A DNA stretch of 64,000 nucleotides from Sphingopyxis sp. (lineage in GTDB: Bacteria > Pseudomonadota > Alphaproteobacteria > Sphingomonadales > Sphingomonadaceae), in NCBI RefSeq assembly GCF_016793825.1, contig NZ_JAEULM010000044.1, positions 186,001 through 250,000 on the forward strand, given 5' to 3'. Both the position numbers and the translations under genes were made by a program. Below the pieces are notes generated by a model, which saw only the letters and a list, made by a program, of their open reading frames with translations, was not told where the DNA came from and did not search any database. Of the stretch, positions 26,246 through 34,177 are shown piece by piece; within the stretch, counting starts at the first letter, position 1, and every line of letters begins with the position of its first letter.

Positions 26246-26860
26246 TTAGCGTGATCGCGACACCCACCAGGCGCCGAGCAGCGCGAAAGCCGCGCCGAGC
26301 ATCGTTCCGCCAACGATATCGCTCGCCCAATGGACGCCGAGCATGATGCGCGAGAAACCGTTGAGGATGATCATGGCCGCAGCGAGCGCCCACGCGAAGG
26401 GCCGCCAACGCGGCGGCGCGAGCCAGGCGAGGAGGAGGTAGACGACCGCGGCACTGGTCGCATGCCCGCTGGGGTAGGAAAAGCTCGTCTGATGGTCGAG
26501 GTGGTCGATCAGGTCGGGACGCGCGCGGCCGACGCCGAGCTTGAGCAGACTGGACGCGAGGTTGGAGAGCAGTGAGGCGCCGCCGAGTGCAACGGCGCAG
26601 CGCGGGCCGCACCAGTGCCAGACGAGGCCGCAGAGCAGAATGACGATGATCCAGCGCGGCGTACCGCCGCCGATCCAGCTTGCAGCCTGCATGAAGGCGA
26701 TGAAAGCGGGACTGTTTTCGTCGACGCGCAGCGACAGCGCGTGCGAAATCCGCCAATCCGCCGCTTCGGTCCAGCCTGCGCCGACAGCGAAGCCGAGCAG
26801 GACGACGGCCATCAGGAGCGCCGTTGCGATGGCGGGCAGTCGGTTGGCTTCGGTTATCAT
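26246..26860 (-). CDS. PAP2-family membrane phosphatase
   Basis: 204-residue integral membrane lipid phosphatase-like protein. The three PAP2 signature blocks are in order: KLGVGRARP (about 107-115), YPSGHA (about 129-134) and SRIMLGVHWASDIVGG (about 170-185) with the catalytic His. Several hydrophobic helices flank them. Likely substrates are phosphatidic acid, undecaprenyl pyrophosphate or related lipids in the periplasmic leaflet. The inverted repeat at 26870-26943 sits directly upstream of the ATG, so any promoter must lie within or beyond it. It is separated by 54 bp from the membrane-protein pair downstream. Confidence 0.88.
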   Translation of the reverse strand: MITEANRLPAIATALLMAVVLLGFAVGAGWTEAADWRISHALSLRVDENSPAFIAFMQAASWIGGGTPRWIIVILLCGLVWHWCGPRCAVALGGASLLSNLASSLLKLGVGRARPDLIDHLDHQTSFSYPSGHATSAAVVYLLLAWLAPPRWRPFAWALAAAMIILNGFSRIMLGVHWASDIVGGTMLGAAFALLGAWWVSRSR

Positions 26861-26869
26861 TCTATTCCT

Positions 26870-26943
26870 TCGTCATTCCCGCGAAAGCGGGAACCCAGTT
26901 GCAACGTCGGCTCGCTGGGTTCCCGCTTTCGCGGGAATGACGA
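26870..26943. repeat. Intergenic nested palindrome, 29-bp arms (CGTCATTCCCGCGAAAGCGGG family)
   Basis: A perfect 29-bp inverted repeat (26870-26898 with 26915-26943) and a 16-base loop. Each arm contains its own hairpin, CCCGC-GAAA-GCGGG. It lies between lpdA and the PAP2 gene, both on the reverse strand. This is a recurring REP-like repeat type known in many proteobacterial genomes; here it is one copy. It may act as an RNA stabiliser or terminator after PAP2-side transcripts, but that is inference. Confidence 0.85.
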
Positions 26944-26955
26944 GGTTGGTGAAGA

Positions 26956-28368
26956 CTAAATATGCAGCGGGCGCCCGAACGCGGCGAGCACACCCTCGTG
27001 CATCGTTTCGCTGAGCGTCGGGTGCGGGAAGACGGTACCGATGAAATCATCCTCGACCAGCTCGGCGGTCTTGCCGATCGTGTAGCCCTGAATGAGTTCG
27101 GTGACCTCGGCACCGATCATATGCGCGCCCAAGAGTTCGCCGGTCTTGGCGTCGAACACGGTCTTGGTGAAGCCTTCGGATTCGCCCAGCGCGATCGCCT
27201 TGCCGTTACCGATGAAGGGGAAGGTGCCCGCCTTGACCTCGTACCCCAGCTCCTTCGCCTTGGCCTCGGTCAGGCCGACGCTCGCGATCTGCGGGCGGCA
27301 ATAGGTGCAACCCGGGATGTTGCGCGGGTCCATCGCGTGCGGGTGGCCGCCCGCGATCGCCTCGACCGAAATGATCGATTCATGCATCGCCTTGTGCGCG
27401 AGCCACGGCGGCGCGGTCACGTCGCCGATCGCCCACAGGCCGGGGACGTTGGTGCGGCACATCGCGTCGGTATCGATATGACCCTTGGTCGTCTTCACGC
27501 CGAGCGCCTCGAGCCCGATATTCTCCGTGTTCGGGACGATCCCGATCGCAACGATCGCGTGGCTGAACTCGGCGGATTCGACCTTGCCGTCCTTGCCCTT
27601 GATCTTCGCCGAGACGCCGGTCGCGGTCGCCTTCAATTCCTCGACCCCTGCGCCGGTGTAGATCATCATTCCCTGTTTCCTGAGCGCCTTTTCGAGGAAG
27701 GCAGAGACGTCCGCATCCTCGACGGGGACGAGCCGGTCGAGCATTTCGACCACCGTTACTTCGGCGCCCATATCCTTGTAGAAGCTGGCAAATTCGATGC
27801 CGATCGCGCCCGATCCGATAACGAGAAGCTTCTTCGGCATTTCGGGCGGGACGAGCGCGTGGCGATAGGTCCAGATGCGCTTGCCGTCGGCGGGCGCGAA
27901 CGGCAGGTCACGGGCGCGGGCACCGGTCGCGACGATGATGTTCTTTGCGGTCAGGGTCTCGGTGCCCTTTTCGCCCTTCACTTCCAGCTTGCCCAAACCA
28001 CCGTCAGGCGCCGCGGTCAGCTTGCCCTCGCCCATATGGACGGTGATCTTGTGCTTCTTCATCAGGAAGGCGACGCCCTGGCTGAGCTGTTTCGCAACGC
28101 CGCGGCTGCGCTTCACGACGGCATCGATGTCGGCGCCGATCTGCTGCGCGATCAGGCCGTAATCGCCGGCATGCTGCATATAGTGATAGATTTCGGCCGA
28201 GCGCAGCAGCGCCTTGGTCGGGATACAGCCCCAGTTGAGGCAGATGCCGCCCAGATTCTCGCGCTCGACAATCGCGGTCTTGAGGCCGAGCTGCGCGGCG
28301 CGGATTGCCGCGACATAGCCGCCGGGGCCCGAGCCGAGAACGATGAGGTCGTAGTTGGTGTCAGCCAC
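26956..28368 (-). CDS. lpdA: Dihydrolipoyl dehydrogenase (E3)
   Basis: FAD/NAD enzyme that reoxidises lipoamide in 2-oxoacid dehydrogenase complexes. 470 residues with LIVLGSGPGGYVAAIRAAQLG (FAD), the redox-active disulfide motif GGICLNWGCIPTK, VIGSGAIGIEFASFYKDMG (NAD), a second FAD motif LWAIGDV and the C-terminal active-site HPTLSE. The start is GTG at 28368 since AAGGAG lies six bases ahead of it; an in-frame ATG at 28389 would put the ribosome site inside the gene. Eight bases overlap the small upstream membrane gene. It follows the E2 gene, so it most likely serves the pyruvate dehydrogenase complex; E1 genes are not in the window. Confidence 0.95.
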   Translation of the reverse strand: MADTNYDLIVLGSGPGGYVAAIRAAQLGLKTAIVERENLGGICLNWGCIPTKALLRSAEIYHYMQHAGDYGLIAQQIGADIDAVVKRSRGVAKQLSQGVAFLMKKHKITVHMGEGKLTAAPDGGLGKLEVKGEKGTETLTAKNIIVATGARARDLPFAPADGKRIWTYRHALVPPEMPKKLLVIGSGAIGIEFASFYKDMGAEVTVVEMLDRLVPVEDADVSAFLEKALRKQGMMIYTGAGVEELKATATGVSAKIKGKDGKVESAEFSHAIVAIGIVPNTENIGLEALGVKTTKGHIDTDAMCRTNVPGLWAIGDVTAPPWLAHKAMHESIISVEAIAGGHPHAMDPRNIPGCTYCRPQIASVGLTEAKAKELGYEVKAGTFPFIGNGKAIALGESEGFTKTVFDAKTGELLGAHMIGAEVTELIQGYTIGKTAELVEDDFIGTVFPHPTLSETMHEGVLAAFGRPLHI

Positions 28369-28564
28369 AATTATCTCCTTGTTCGCCATTCCGGTTCCGG
28401 AGCATTTCTATCAGCTCCCAAAACACGGAACCGCCCATGGCGGCATAAGCGAAAAACCATATTTGACTTGAATCTTCAGGCCAGGCCCAGCTGGCCGCGG
28501 CAGCAAGAAGGCCGAGCGCAAGCAGTCCGATCAACAAATGGAAGATTTGCCGAACGAAGCGCAT
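28361..28564 (-). CDS. Small membrane protein between PDH E2 and E3 genes
   Basis: A 67-residue protein with two hydrophobic segments (IFHLLIGLLALGLLAAAASWAW and IWFFAYAAMGGSVFWELIEML) and a charged tail ending in RNRNGEQGDNCG. The function is not recognised. It starts 13 bp after the E2 stop and overlaps the lpdA start by 8 bp, so it is translated as part of the E2-E3 operon. No homologous domain is recalled. Its position and clean two-helix pattern argue for a real gene. Confidence 0.65.
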   Translation of the reverse strand: MRFVRQIFHLLIGLLALGLLAAAASWAWPEDSSQIWFFAYAAMGGSVFWELIEMLRNRNGEQGDNCG

Positions 28565-28577
28565 CGCCGTTTCGCGA

Positions 28578-29894
28578 TCAAGCCACCAGCGCCAGCGGGT
28601 TCTCCACCAGTTCCTTGAAGGTCTTCATCAAGAGCGCGCCGTCGGCGCCGTCTATCGCGCGGTGGTCGAAGCTGCCGGTTGCCGACATGACGGTCGCGAT
28701 CGCGAGCGCGTCGTCGACGACATAAGGGCGCTTCTCGCCCGCGCCGATCGCCATGATCATCGCCTGCGGCGGGTTGATCACCGCGGTGAACTGCTTGATC
28801 CCCATCATGCCCATGTTCGAGATCGAGGCGGTGCCGCCCTGATATTCATTGGGCTGGAGCTTGCCTTCTTTCGCGCGTCCCGCGAGCTCGGCCATTTCGG
28901 TCGAGATCTTCGACATCGACTTGCCGCCCGCATCGGTGATGATCGGGGTGATCAGGCCGCCCGGGATGCTGACCGCGACCGAGATGTCGGCGCGGTTATA
29001 TTTGCGCATCACATCGCCGCCGAAGCTGACGTTGCAGGCGGGAACGCGCTCGAGCGCGACCGCCAGCGCCTTGATCAGCATGTCGTTGACGCTGAGCTTG
29101 ACGCCGCGCCCTTCGAGGCTGGCGTTGAGTTCGCCGCGCAGCTTCAAGAGCGCGTCGAGGCGGATGTCGACGGTCAGGTAGATGTGCGGCGATTCCTGCA
29201 TCGACTGGCTGAGACGGCGCGCGATCGTCTTGCGCATGCCGCTGAGCTTTTCATCCTCGTGCGGGATGCCGAAATCGGGGATCGCACTGGCGGTGGCAGG
29301 GGCCGGTGCAGTTGCGGGAGCGACCGCGGCCGCAGAAGCTGCTGTCGCGACAGGAGCGGCGGCACCGGCCGGAGCACCGTCGAGATCGTCCTTGACGATG
29401 CGGCCGCCGGGACCGGTTCCCTTGATCGTCGACAGGTCGATGCCTTTTTCCGCCGCAAGGCGCTTGGCAAGCGGGCTGGCCTTGACGCGGCCATCCGTGG
29501 AGACGGCGGCCGCAGCGGGCGCCGCCGGAGCAGGTGAAGGCGCGGGTTCAGGCGTTGGGGCGGGGGCGGGGGCGGGTGCGGGCTCGGCCTTCGCCGCGGG
29601 CGGAGAAGCCACGGCTGGAGCGGGAGCCGCCTTTGCGCTGGATGCCTGCTCCCCCTCGCCCGCGATGACGGCAATCACGGTGCCGACTTTCACATTATCG
29701 GTGCCCTCGGCGACCAGGATCTGGCTGACGACGCCATCGTCGATCGCTTCGAATTCCATCGTCGCCTTGTCGGTTTCGATTTCGGCGAGCAGGTCGCCCG
29801 ACTTGACCGCATCCCCTTCTTTCACCAGCCATTTGGCCAGAGTCCCCTCCTCCATCGTCGGCGAAAGGGCGGGCATCTTGAGTTCGATCGGCAT
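28578..29894 (-). CDS. pdhC: Pyruvate dehydrogenase complex E2, dihydrolipoyllysine acetyltransferase
   Basis: 438 residues in the standard order. An N-terminal lipoyl domain has the modified Lys in [10 protein letters not shown] long Ala/Pro linker and a peripheral subunit-binding domain ([31 protein letters not shown]) follow. A second linker leads to the catalytic domain with [13 protein letters not shown] near the C-terminus. It transfers the acetyl group from lipoamide to CoA. One lipoyl domain only. ATG 29894 opens an operon of E2, small membrane protein and E3. The E1 subunits must be encoded elsewhere, unlike the usual alphaproteobacterial pdhA-pdhB-pdhC order. Confidence 0.95.
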   Translation of the reverse strand: MPIELKMPALSPTMEEGTLAKWLVKEGDAVKSGDLLAEIETDKATMEFEAIDDGVVSQILVAEGTDNVKVGTVIAVIAGEGEQASSAKAAPAPAVASPPAAKAEPAPAPAPAPTPEPAPSPAPAAPAAAAVSTDGRVKASPLAKRLAAEKGIDLSTIKGTGPGGRIVKDDLDGAPAGAAAPVATAASAAAVAPATAPAPATASAIPDFGIPHEDEKLSGMRKTIARRLSQSMQESPHIYLTVDIRLDALLKLRGELNASLEGRGVKLSVNDMLIKALAVALERVPACNVSFGGDVMRKYNRADISVAVSIPGGLITPIITDAGGKSMSKISTEMAELAGRAKEGKLQPNEYQGGTASISNMGMMGIKQFTAVINPPQAMIMAIGAGEKRPYVVDDALAIATVMSATGSFDHRAIDGADGALLMKTFKELVENPLALVA

Positions 29895-30073
29895 CGTCGG
29901 TCTTTTCCCCAGTTAAAATCCACGGGCGTCAGTCTTGCAGGCGGGGCCTGCCGCTACGGTTTGTTCCCTCGTCATAGGGCCATCGTTCGCAGACGTCCAT
30001 CGGGGCAAACTTGCCTTTCATACGAATGTGACGCACTCTCCCCCCACAAAAAGCATAGCAGGGGTCGTGGGCG

Positions 30074-30529
30074 ATGCGGACGTATCTGGTAGTGATCGAC
30101 GACAGCCCCGAGGCGAATCTCGCGCTGCGTTTCGCGGCACGGCGCGCCGCGCGGACGGGGGGCGGGGTCGCGGTACTGGCGATTATCCCGCCTCAGGATT
30201 TTGTCGCTTTCGGCGGCGTTCAGGCGACGATCGAGGCCGAAGCACGCGAACATGCCGAACAACTCGTCGCGGCCGCCGCCGATGCGGTTCAGCAGGAAGC
30301 GGGAATCGCGGCACAGGTCATGATCAAATCGGGCAAGCCGGCCGAGGTCGTCCGCGAAGCCATCGGCGAGAATGACGAAGTTGCGGCGCTGGTCCTTGCC
30401 ACCGCCGCAAACGGAGCGCCCGGCCCGCTCGTCGCGCATTTCACCGGACAGGATGCGGGAACGCTGCCCTGCCCGGTGATGCTGGTTCCCGGCGGGATCG
30501 ACATCGCCCGCCTCGACGCTCTGAGCTAG
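30074..30529 (+). CDS. Universal stress protein family protein
   Basis: 151-residue cytosolic UspA-fold protein. TYLVVIDDSPEANLALRFAARRA is the nucleotide-fold N-terminus and VAALVLATAANG followed by LPCPVMLVPGG the C-terminal beta strands. The ATP-binding G-2x-G-9x-G(S/T) motif is not clear, so it may be a non-ATP-binding member. Divergent from pdhC with a 179-bp gap. Its stop codon overlaps the stop of the opposite-strand membrane gene by 4 bp (CTAG). Confidence 0.85.
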   Translation: MRTYLVVIDDSPEANLALRFAARRAARTGGGVAVLAIIPPQDFVAFGGVQATIEAEAREHAEQLVAAAADAVQQEAGIAAQVMIKSGKPAEVVREAIGENDEVAALVLATAANGAPGPLVAHFTGQDAGTLPCPVMLVPGGIDIARLDALS

Positions 30530-30921
30530 TAGACGGCGACCGGCTTCGGCAGGCTTGCGGCGCCCTTCGCTTCGAAAATCGCGAGATCGAGAACGATGAG
30601 CGCCTGGATGACAACCAGGAGGATCCCGACCCCGGTCATCTGTGACGAAAAGGCCATCAAGACCGCGAGGCTCGCGACAACCCAGCCGAGGTTGCCGATC
30701 GCGATCAGGTTCGCAAGATGTCTGCTGGGCGGTTTCTGCATCGCCGCGAACAGCATCAGCGAGGCACTGGGCAGGCCAATCCAGCCGGCAACAGCGACGA
30801 TCCCGACCGGCAGGCCGAGAATTTCCGCAATCGTGTCGGTGGCAAAAACGCCCAACAGGAACAGGCCGATGCAGGTGACGGCATCGACAACCAGCGTGGT
30901 CTTCAGATTGAAACGGAACAT
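30526..30921 (-). CDS. Hypothetical four-helix membrane protein
   Basis: 131 residues with about four hydrophobic helices (TTLVVDAVTCIGLFLLG, AVAGWIGLPSASLMLFAAM, LIAIGNLGWVVASLAVLM, VGILLVVIQALIVLDLAIF). Not recognised beyond a general small integral-membrane character. AAGGAG lies seven bases before the ATG, so expression is well supported. It is divergent from the XRE regulator at 31038, which is a candidate controller, and its stop overlaps that of the universal stress gene. Confidence 0.7.
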   Translation of the reverse strand: MFRFNLKTTLVVDAVTCIGLFLLGVFATDTIAEILGLPVGIVAVAGWIGLPSASLMLFAAMQKPPSRHLANLIAIGNLGWVVASLAVLMAFSSQMTGVGILLVVIQALIVLDLAIFEAKGAASLPKPVAVY

Positions 30922-31037
30922 GCGGCTTCTCCTTTCGAATGAGTCGATGTTGCCGCAATTGTGCCGCCAGTCGATTACGTCGCAGGTAATGGAAATGGCG
31001 AAGCCGCCACGCTAGCACCAGTGCGAAGGAGACTGTC

Positions 31038-31829
31038 ATGGCGATTGCCCAGGCTGTGCCGCTCGGCAAACAGATACGCGACTGGCGCACGCGCCGAAGG
31101 ATGAGCCAGATGGACCTCGCGCTCGATACCGAGATTTCGACGCGCCACCTCAGCTTTATCGAGACCGGACGGTCGAAGCCGAGCGCCGCGATGCTCCTGC
31201 GCATCGCCGAATGTCTGGACGTCCCCCATCGCGCCCGCAACGCCTTGCTTCTCGCCGCGGGCTATGCGCCCGACTATCAGGAGCGCCCGCTCGACAGTGC
31301 GGAAATGGCCGGGATGAAGACGATCGTCGAGCATGTCCTGAAGGGCCATGAACCCTACCCGGCGATCGCAGTCGACCGCCACTGGAACATGGTCGCGGCG
31401 AACGATGCGATCGCGATCCTGATCGAACAAGTCTCGCCCACGCTGCTCGTCGCACCGGTCAACGTCCTGCGCATCGCACTGCACCCCGATGGACTGGCGC
31501 CCCAGATCGCGAACCACACGGCCTGGCGAACGCATATCCTTCACCGCCTGGACTTGCAGATCGAGGCGTGCGCCGATCCCGTGCTGGCCGAATTGCGCGA
31601 GGAACTGGCCGGTTATGCGATCGAAGCCAACGACAATGACAGCGGGCCTGTCAGCGGCATCGCGGTGCCCCTGATCCTCGACACGATCGCCGGGCGAATT
31701 TCGTTCGTGTCGACAGTGACGATCTTTGGCACGCCCGTCGATATCACGCTGTCGGAGCTTGCGATCGAAGCCTTTTTCCCGGCGGATGCAGAGAGCGCGG
31801 CGCTGTTGCAGCGACTGGCAACCCGATAG
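31038..31829 (+). CDS. XRE family transcriptional regulator with MmyB-like ligand domain
   Basis: 263-residue DNA-binding protein. The N-terminal helix-turn-helix (LGKQIRDWRTRRRMSQMDLALDTEISTRHLSFIETGRSKPS) is followed by an MmyB-type domain (YPAIAVDRHWNMVAANDAIAILI, NVLRIALHPDGLAPQIANH). Members of this group bind small ligands, possibly fatty acids, and often repress a divergent gene. Here that gene would be the four-helix membrane protein on the opposite strand, 116 bp away. AAGGAG precedes the ATG by six bases. Confidence 0.9.
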   Translation: MAIAQAVPLGKQIRDWRTRRRMSQMDLALDTEISTRHLSFIETGRSKPSAAMLLRIAECLDVPHRARNALLLAAGYAPDYQERPLDSAEMAGMKTIVEHVLKGHEPYPAIAVDRHWNMVAANDAIAILIEQVSPTLLVAPVNVLRIALHPDGLAPQIANHTAWRTHILHRLDLQIEACADPVLAELREELAGYAIEANDNDSGPVSGIAVPLILDTIAGRISFVSTVTIFGTPVDITLSELAIEAFFPADAESAALLQRLATR

Positions 31830-31854
31830 CCCCGACCGATCCGGCCAATCGGGG
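31830..31854. terminator. Possible weak hairpin between convergent genes
   Basis: CCCCGA (31830-31835) pairs with TCGGGG (31849-31854) around a GC-rich 13-base loop, in the 38 bp between the regulator stop and the rnr stop. No T tract follows. A bidirectional terminator is possible but the stem is short. Confidence 0.3.
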
Positions 31855-31867
31855 GCCGGGCGCCTCT

Positions 31868-34177
31868 TCAGCGGCGTTTCCCCTTGTGCCTGATATTCGC
31901 CGGTCGTCCGCGCTTGCCGACCATATGCTTGCCCGCCTTCTTCACGCCGTCGCGATGGAGCGGGCGGCCACGAAAGCCGCCTTCCGGAGCGTCGGGCAAT
32001 TCGAAGCGCAGCGCACCGCTGATCGGATTCGCCTCCATCAGCCGAAGGTCGAGCCGCTGCCCGATGCCATAGCTGACGCGCCCATGCTCGCTGTCGAGCG
32101 TCCGTGCGGCTTCGTCATAGAAGAAACGTTCGCTGCCCAGCGTCGAAACCGGGACTAGCCCGTCGCCGCCCAGACCGTCGACCGTCGCGAAAAAGCCGAA
32201 CGGCTGCACGCCCGTGATCCGCGCCGCCACGATCTCTCCGGTCCTAGTCGCGAGATAGGCCGCAACATAGCGATCGATCGTCTCGCGCTCGGCCTCCATC
32301 GCGCGGCGTTCGAGTGCGCTGATCGCTTCGCCGATGCGCGAAAGCCCCTTGGCGTCGGCTTCGCCAAGCCCTGTGCGAGCGGGTAAATCCTTTGGTCGTC
32401 CGGGCACCTCCAGCCGGTAGGCATCGACGAGCGCGCGGTGGACGATCAGATCGGCGTAGCGACGGATCGGCGAGGTGAAGTGGGCATAGCTGCCGAGCGC
32501 CAGACCGAAATGTCCCGCGTTGGCGGGGCCGTAATAAGCCTGCGTCTGGCTGCGCAGGATCGCCTGCATGATCTCCGGCAAGCGATCGTCGTCCGAAAAG
32601 CCGTCGATCAGTCGGTTGAACACGGCCGGCGTGATCACCTGCCCCAGGGCGAAGCTTCGTTCGAAGGTTTCGAGATAATCTTTCAGGCTGACCAGCTTCT
32701 CACGGCCGGGCGGCTCGTGGATGCGGTACATGACCGGCGATTTCTTCGCCTCCAGCGCCTTCGCCGCTGCGACGTTGGCGGCGATCATATAATCCTCGAT
32801 CAGCCGATGCGCGTCGAGGCGCTCGCGCACGCGGATCTCGGCAATACTGCCTCGTTCGTCGAGGATCACCTGCCGTTCGGGCAGGTCGAGGTCGAGCGGC
32901 GCGCGGGCATCGCGCGCTTTCGCGAGCAGTCCCCAGCAGCCCCAGAGATTTTTGAGCGAGGGAAGCACATCGGCGTCCCACCCCTCGTCGGGCGTATCGG
33001 CGTCATAGGCCGCCTGCGCCCGCTCATAAGCGATATTGGCGCGCAAGCGGACAAGCGCGCGCGCGAAACGCCATGACGTCACCTTGCCATGCCGGTCGAC
33101 AACCAGATGGCACGCCATCGCGGCGCGATCCTGTCCGGCCTTCAACGAACAGACGCCGGCCGACAGCGTCTCGGGCAGCATCGGGACGACCTGATCGGGG
33201 AAATAAACGCTGTTGCCGCGACGCCGCGCTTCACGGTCGAGCGCCCCGTCGGCGCGGACATAATAGCTTACATCCGCGATCGCGACGATGGCGCGGAAAC
33301 CGCCCTTGTTCGCCGCGTCCTCATCCGGAATCGCCCACACCGCATCATCGTGGTCGCGCGCATCGGCGGGATCGATCGCCACGATCGGCAGATCCCGCAG
33401 ATCCTCCCGGCCCTCCGGCGTCAGCGGAAGCCTGGCGGCGCGATCCGCCTCCTCGATCGTTTCGGCAGCAAAGACATCCGGAATTTCATGCCGCGCGATC
33501 GCAATCATGCTGAGCGACCGCGGCGCAAACGGATCGCCGATGCGATCGACCACTTTGGCTTTGGTCGCGGGACCGCGACCCGACAATTCGGCTCGCACGA
33601 GGTCGCCAATCGCGGCATCGCCTATATCCGCAACCGCAAAGTCGAAGCGCGCCCGCTTGTCGGCGGGGCGAAGCCAGGTCGTCGGCTTTCCGCCGGGCCC
33701 CGTATCCGTGACGAGTACACCGATGATCGTCTCGCCGCCAGCCTCCAGCTTCTTCATCGGGTGTGCGACATGGCCGGTGCCGCGTTCCTCGGTGCGCGCG
33801 AGGATGCGATCGCCCACGCCAAGCGCACCCTTGCGGCCCTTTTCCATCACGCGCAGGCGCGGAGCCGGACCGCTGCCTTCCCAGCGATCGGGAACCGCCC
33901 ACACCGCATCGCCCTCGACCGCCGCAACGCGCAGCACAGTGACGCGCGGCAGCCCGCCATGCTTATGAAACGACCGGCCTGACGCCATGTCGACGAGCCC
34001 CTCGTCGGTCATGTCCTTGAGCAGCGCCTTCAGGGCGATCTTGTCGGCGCCATGCAGGCCGAAATGCTTGGCAATCTCCCGCTTCCCGATCGCGCCGGGG
34101 CTGTCCTGGATAAAACGCAGGATTTGCTCGCTCGTCGGTAGCCCGGCGGGTTTTGGCCGTTTCGGTCCTTTTGCCAA
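31868..34177 (-). CDS. rnr: Ribonuclease R
   Basis: 3'-to-5' exoribonuclease that degrades structured RNA, 769 residues. It shows an N-terminal winged helix (PTSEQILRFIQDSPGAIGKREIAKHFGL), cold-shock-like domains, the RNB catalytic domain with the metal-binding Asp cluster (VAIDPADARDHDDAVWA) and YFPDQVVPMLPETLSAGVCSL, and a C-terminal S1 domain followed by a basic tail ending in GKRR. The start is TTG at 34177, immediately after the proS TAA, with no in-frame ATG upstream; termination-reinitiation is the likely mode of expression. Normal length for the family. Confidence 0.95.
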   Translation of the reverse strand: MAKGPKRPKPAGLPTSEQILRFIQDSPGAIGKREIAKHFGLHGADKIALKALLKDMTDEGLVDMASGRSFHKHGGLPRVTVLRVAAVEGDAVWAVPDRWEGSGPAPRLRVMEKGRKGALGVGDRILARTEERGTGHVAHPMKKLEAGGETIIGVLVTDTGPGGKPTTWLRPADKRARFDFAVADIGDAAIGDLVRAELSGRGPATKAKVVDRIGDPFAPRSLSMIAIARHEIPDVFAAETIEEADRAARLPLTPEGREDLRDLPIVAIDPADARDHDDAVWAIPDEDAANKGGFRAIVAIADVSYYVRADGALDREARRRGNSVYFPDQVVPMLPETLSAGVCSLKAGQDRAAMACHLVVDRHGKVTSWRFARALVRLRANIAYERAQAAYDADTPDEGWDADVLPSLKNLWGCWGLLAKARDARAPLDLDLPERQVILDERGSIAEIRVRERLDAHRLIEDYMIAANVAAAKALEAKKSPVMYRIHEPPGREKLVSLKDYLETFERSFALGQVITPAVFNRLIDGFSDDDRLPEIMQAILRSQTQAYYGPANAGHFGLALGSYAHFTSPIRRYADLIVHRALVDAYRLEVPGRPKDLPARTGLGEADAKGLSRIGEAISALERRAMEAERETIDRYVAAYLATRTGEIVAARITGVQPFGFFATVDGLGGDGLVPVSTLGSERFFYDEAARTLDSEHGRVSYGIGQRLDLRLMEANPISGALRFELPDAPEGGFRGRPLHRDGVKKAGKHMVGKRGRPANIRHKGKRR

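Noticed and set aside
26870..26943. CRISPR-like repeat
   Set aside because: Only a single inverted pair, no direct repeats with spacers, and no cas genes.
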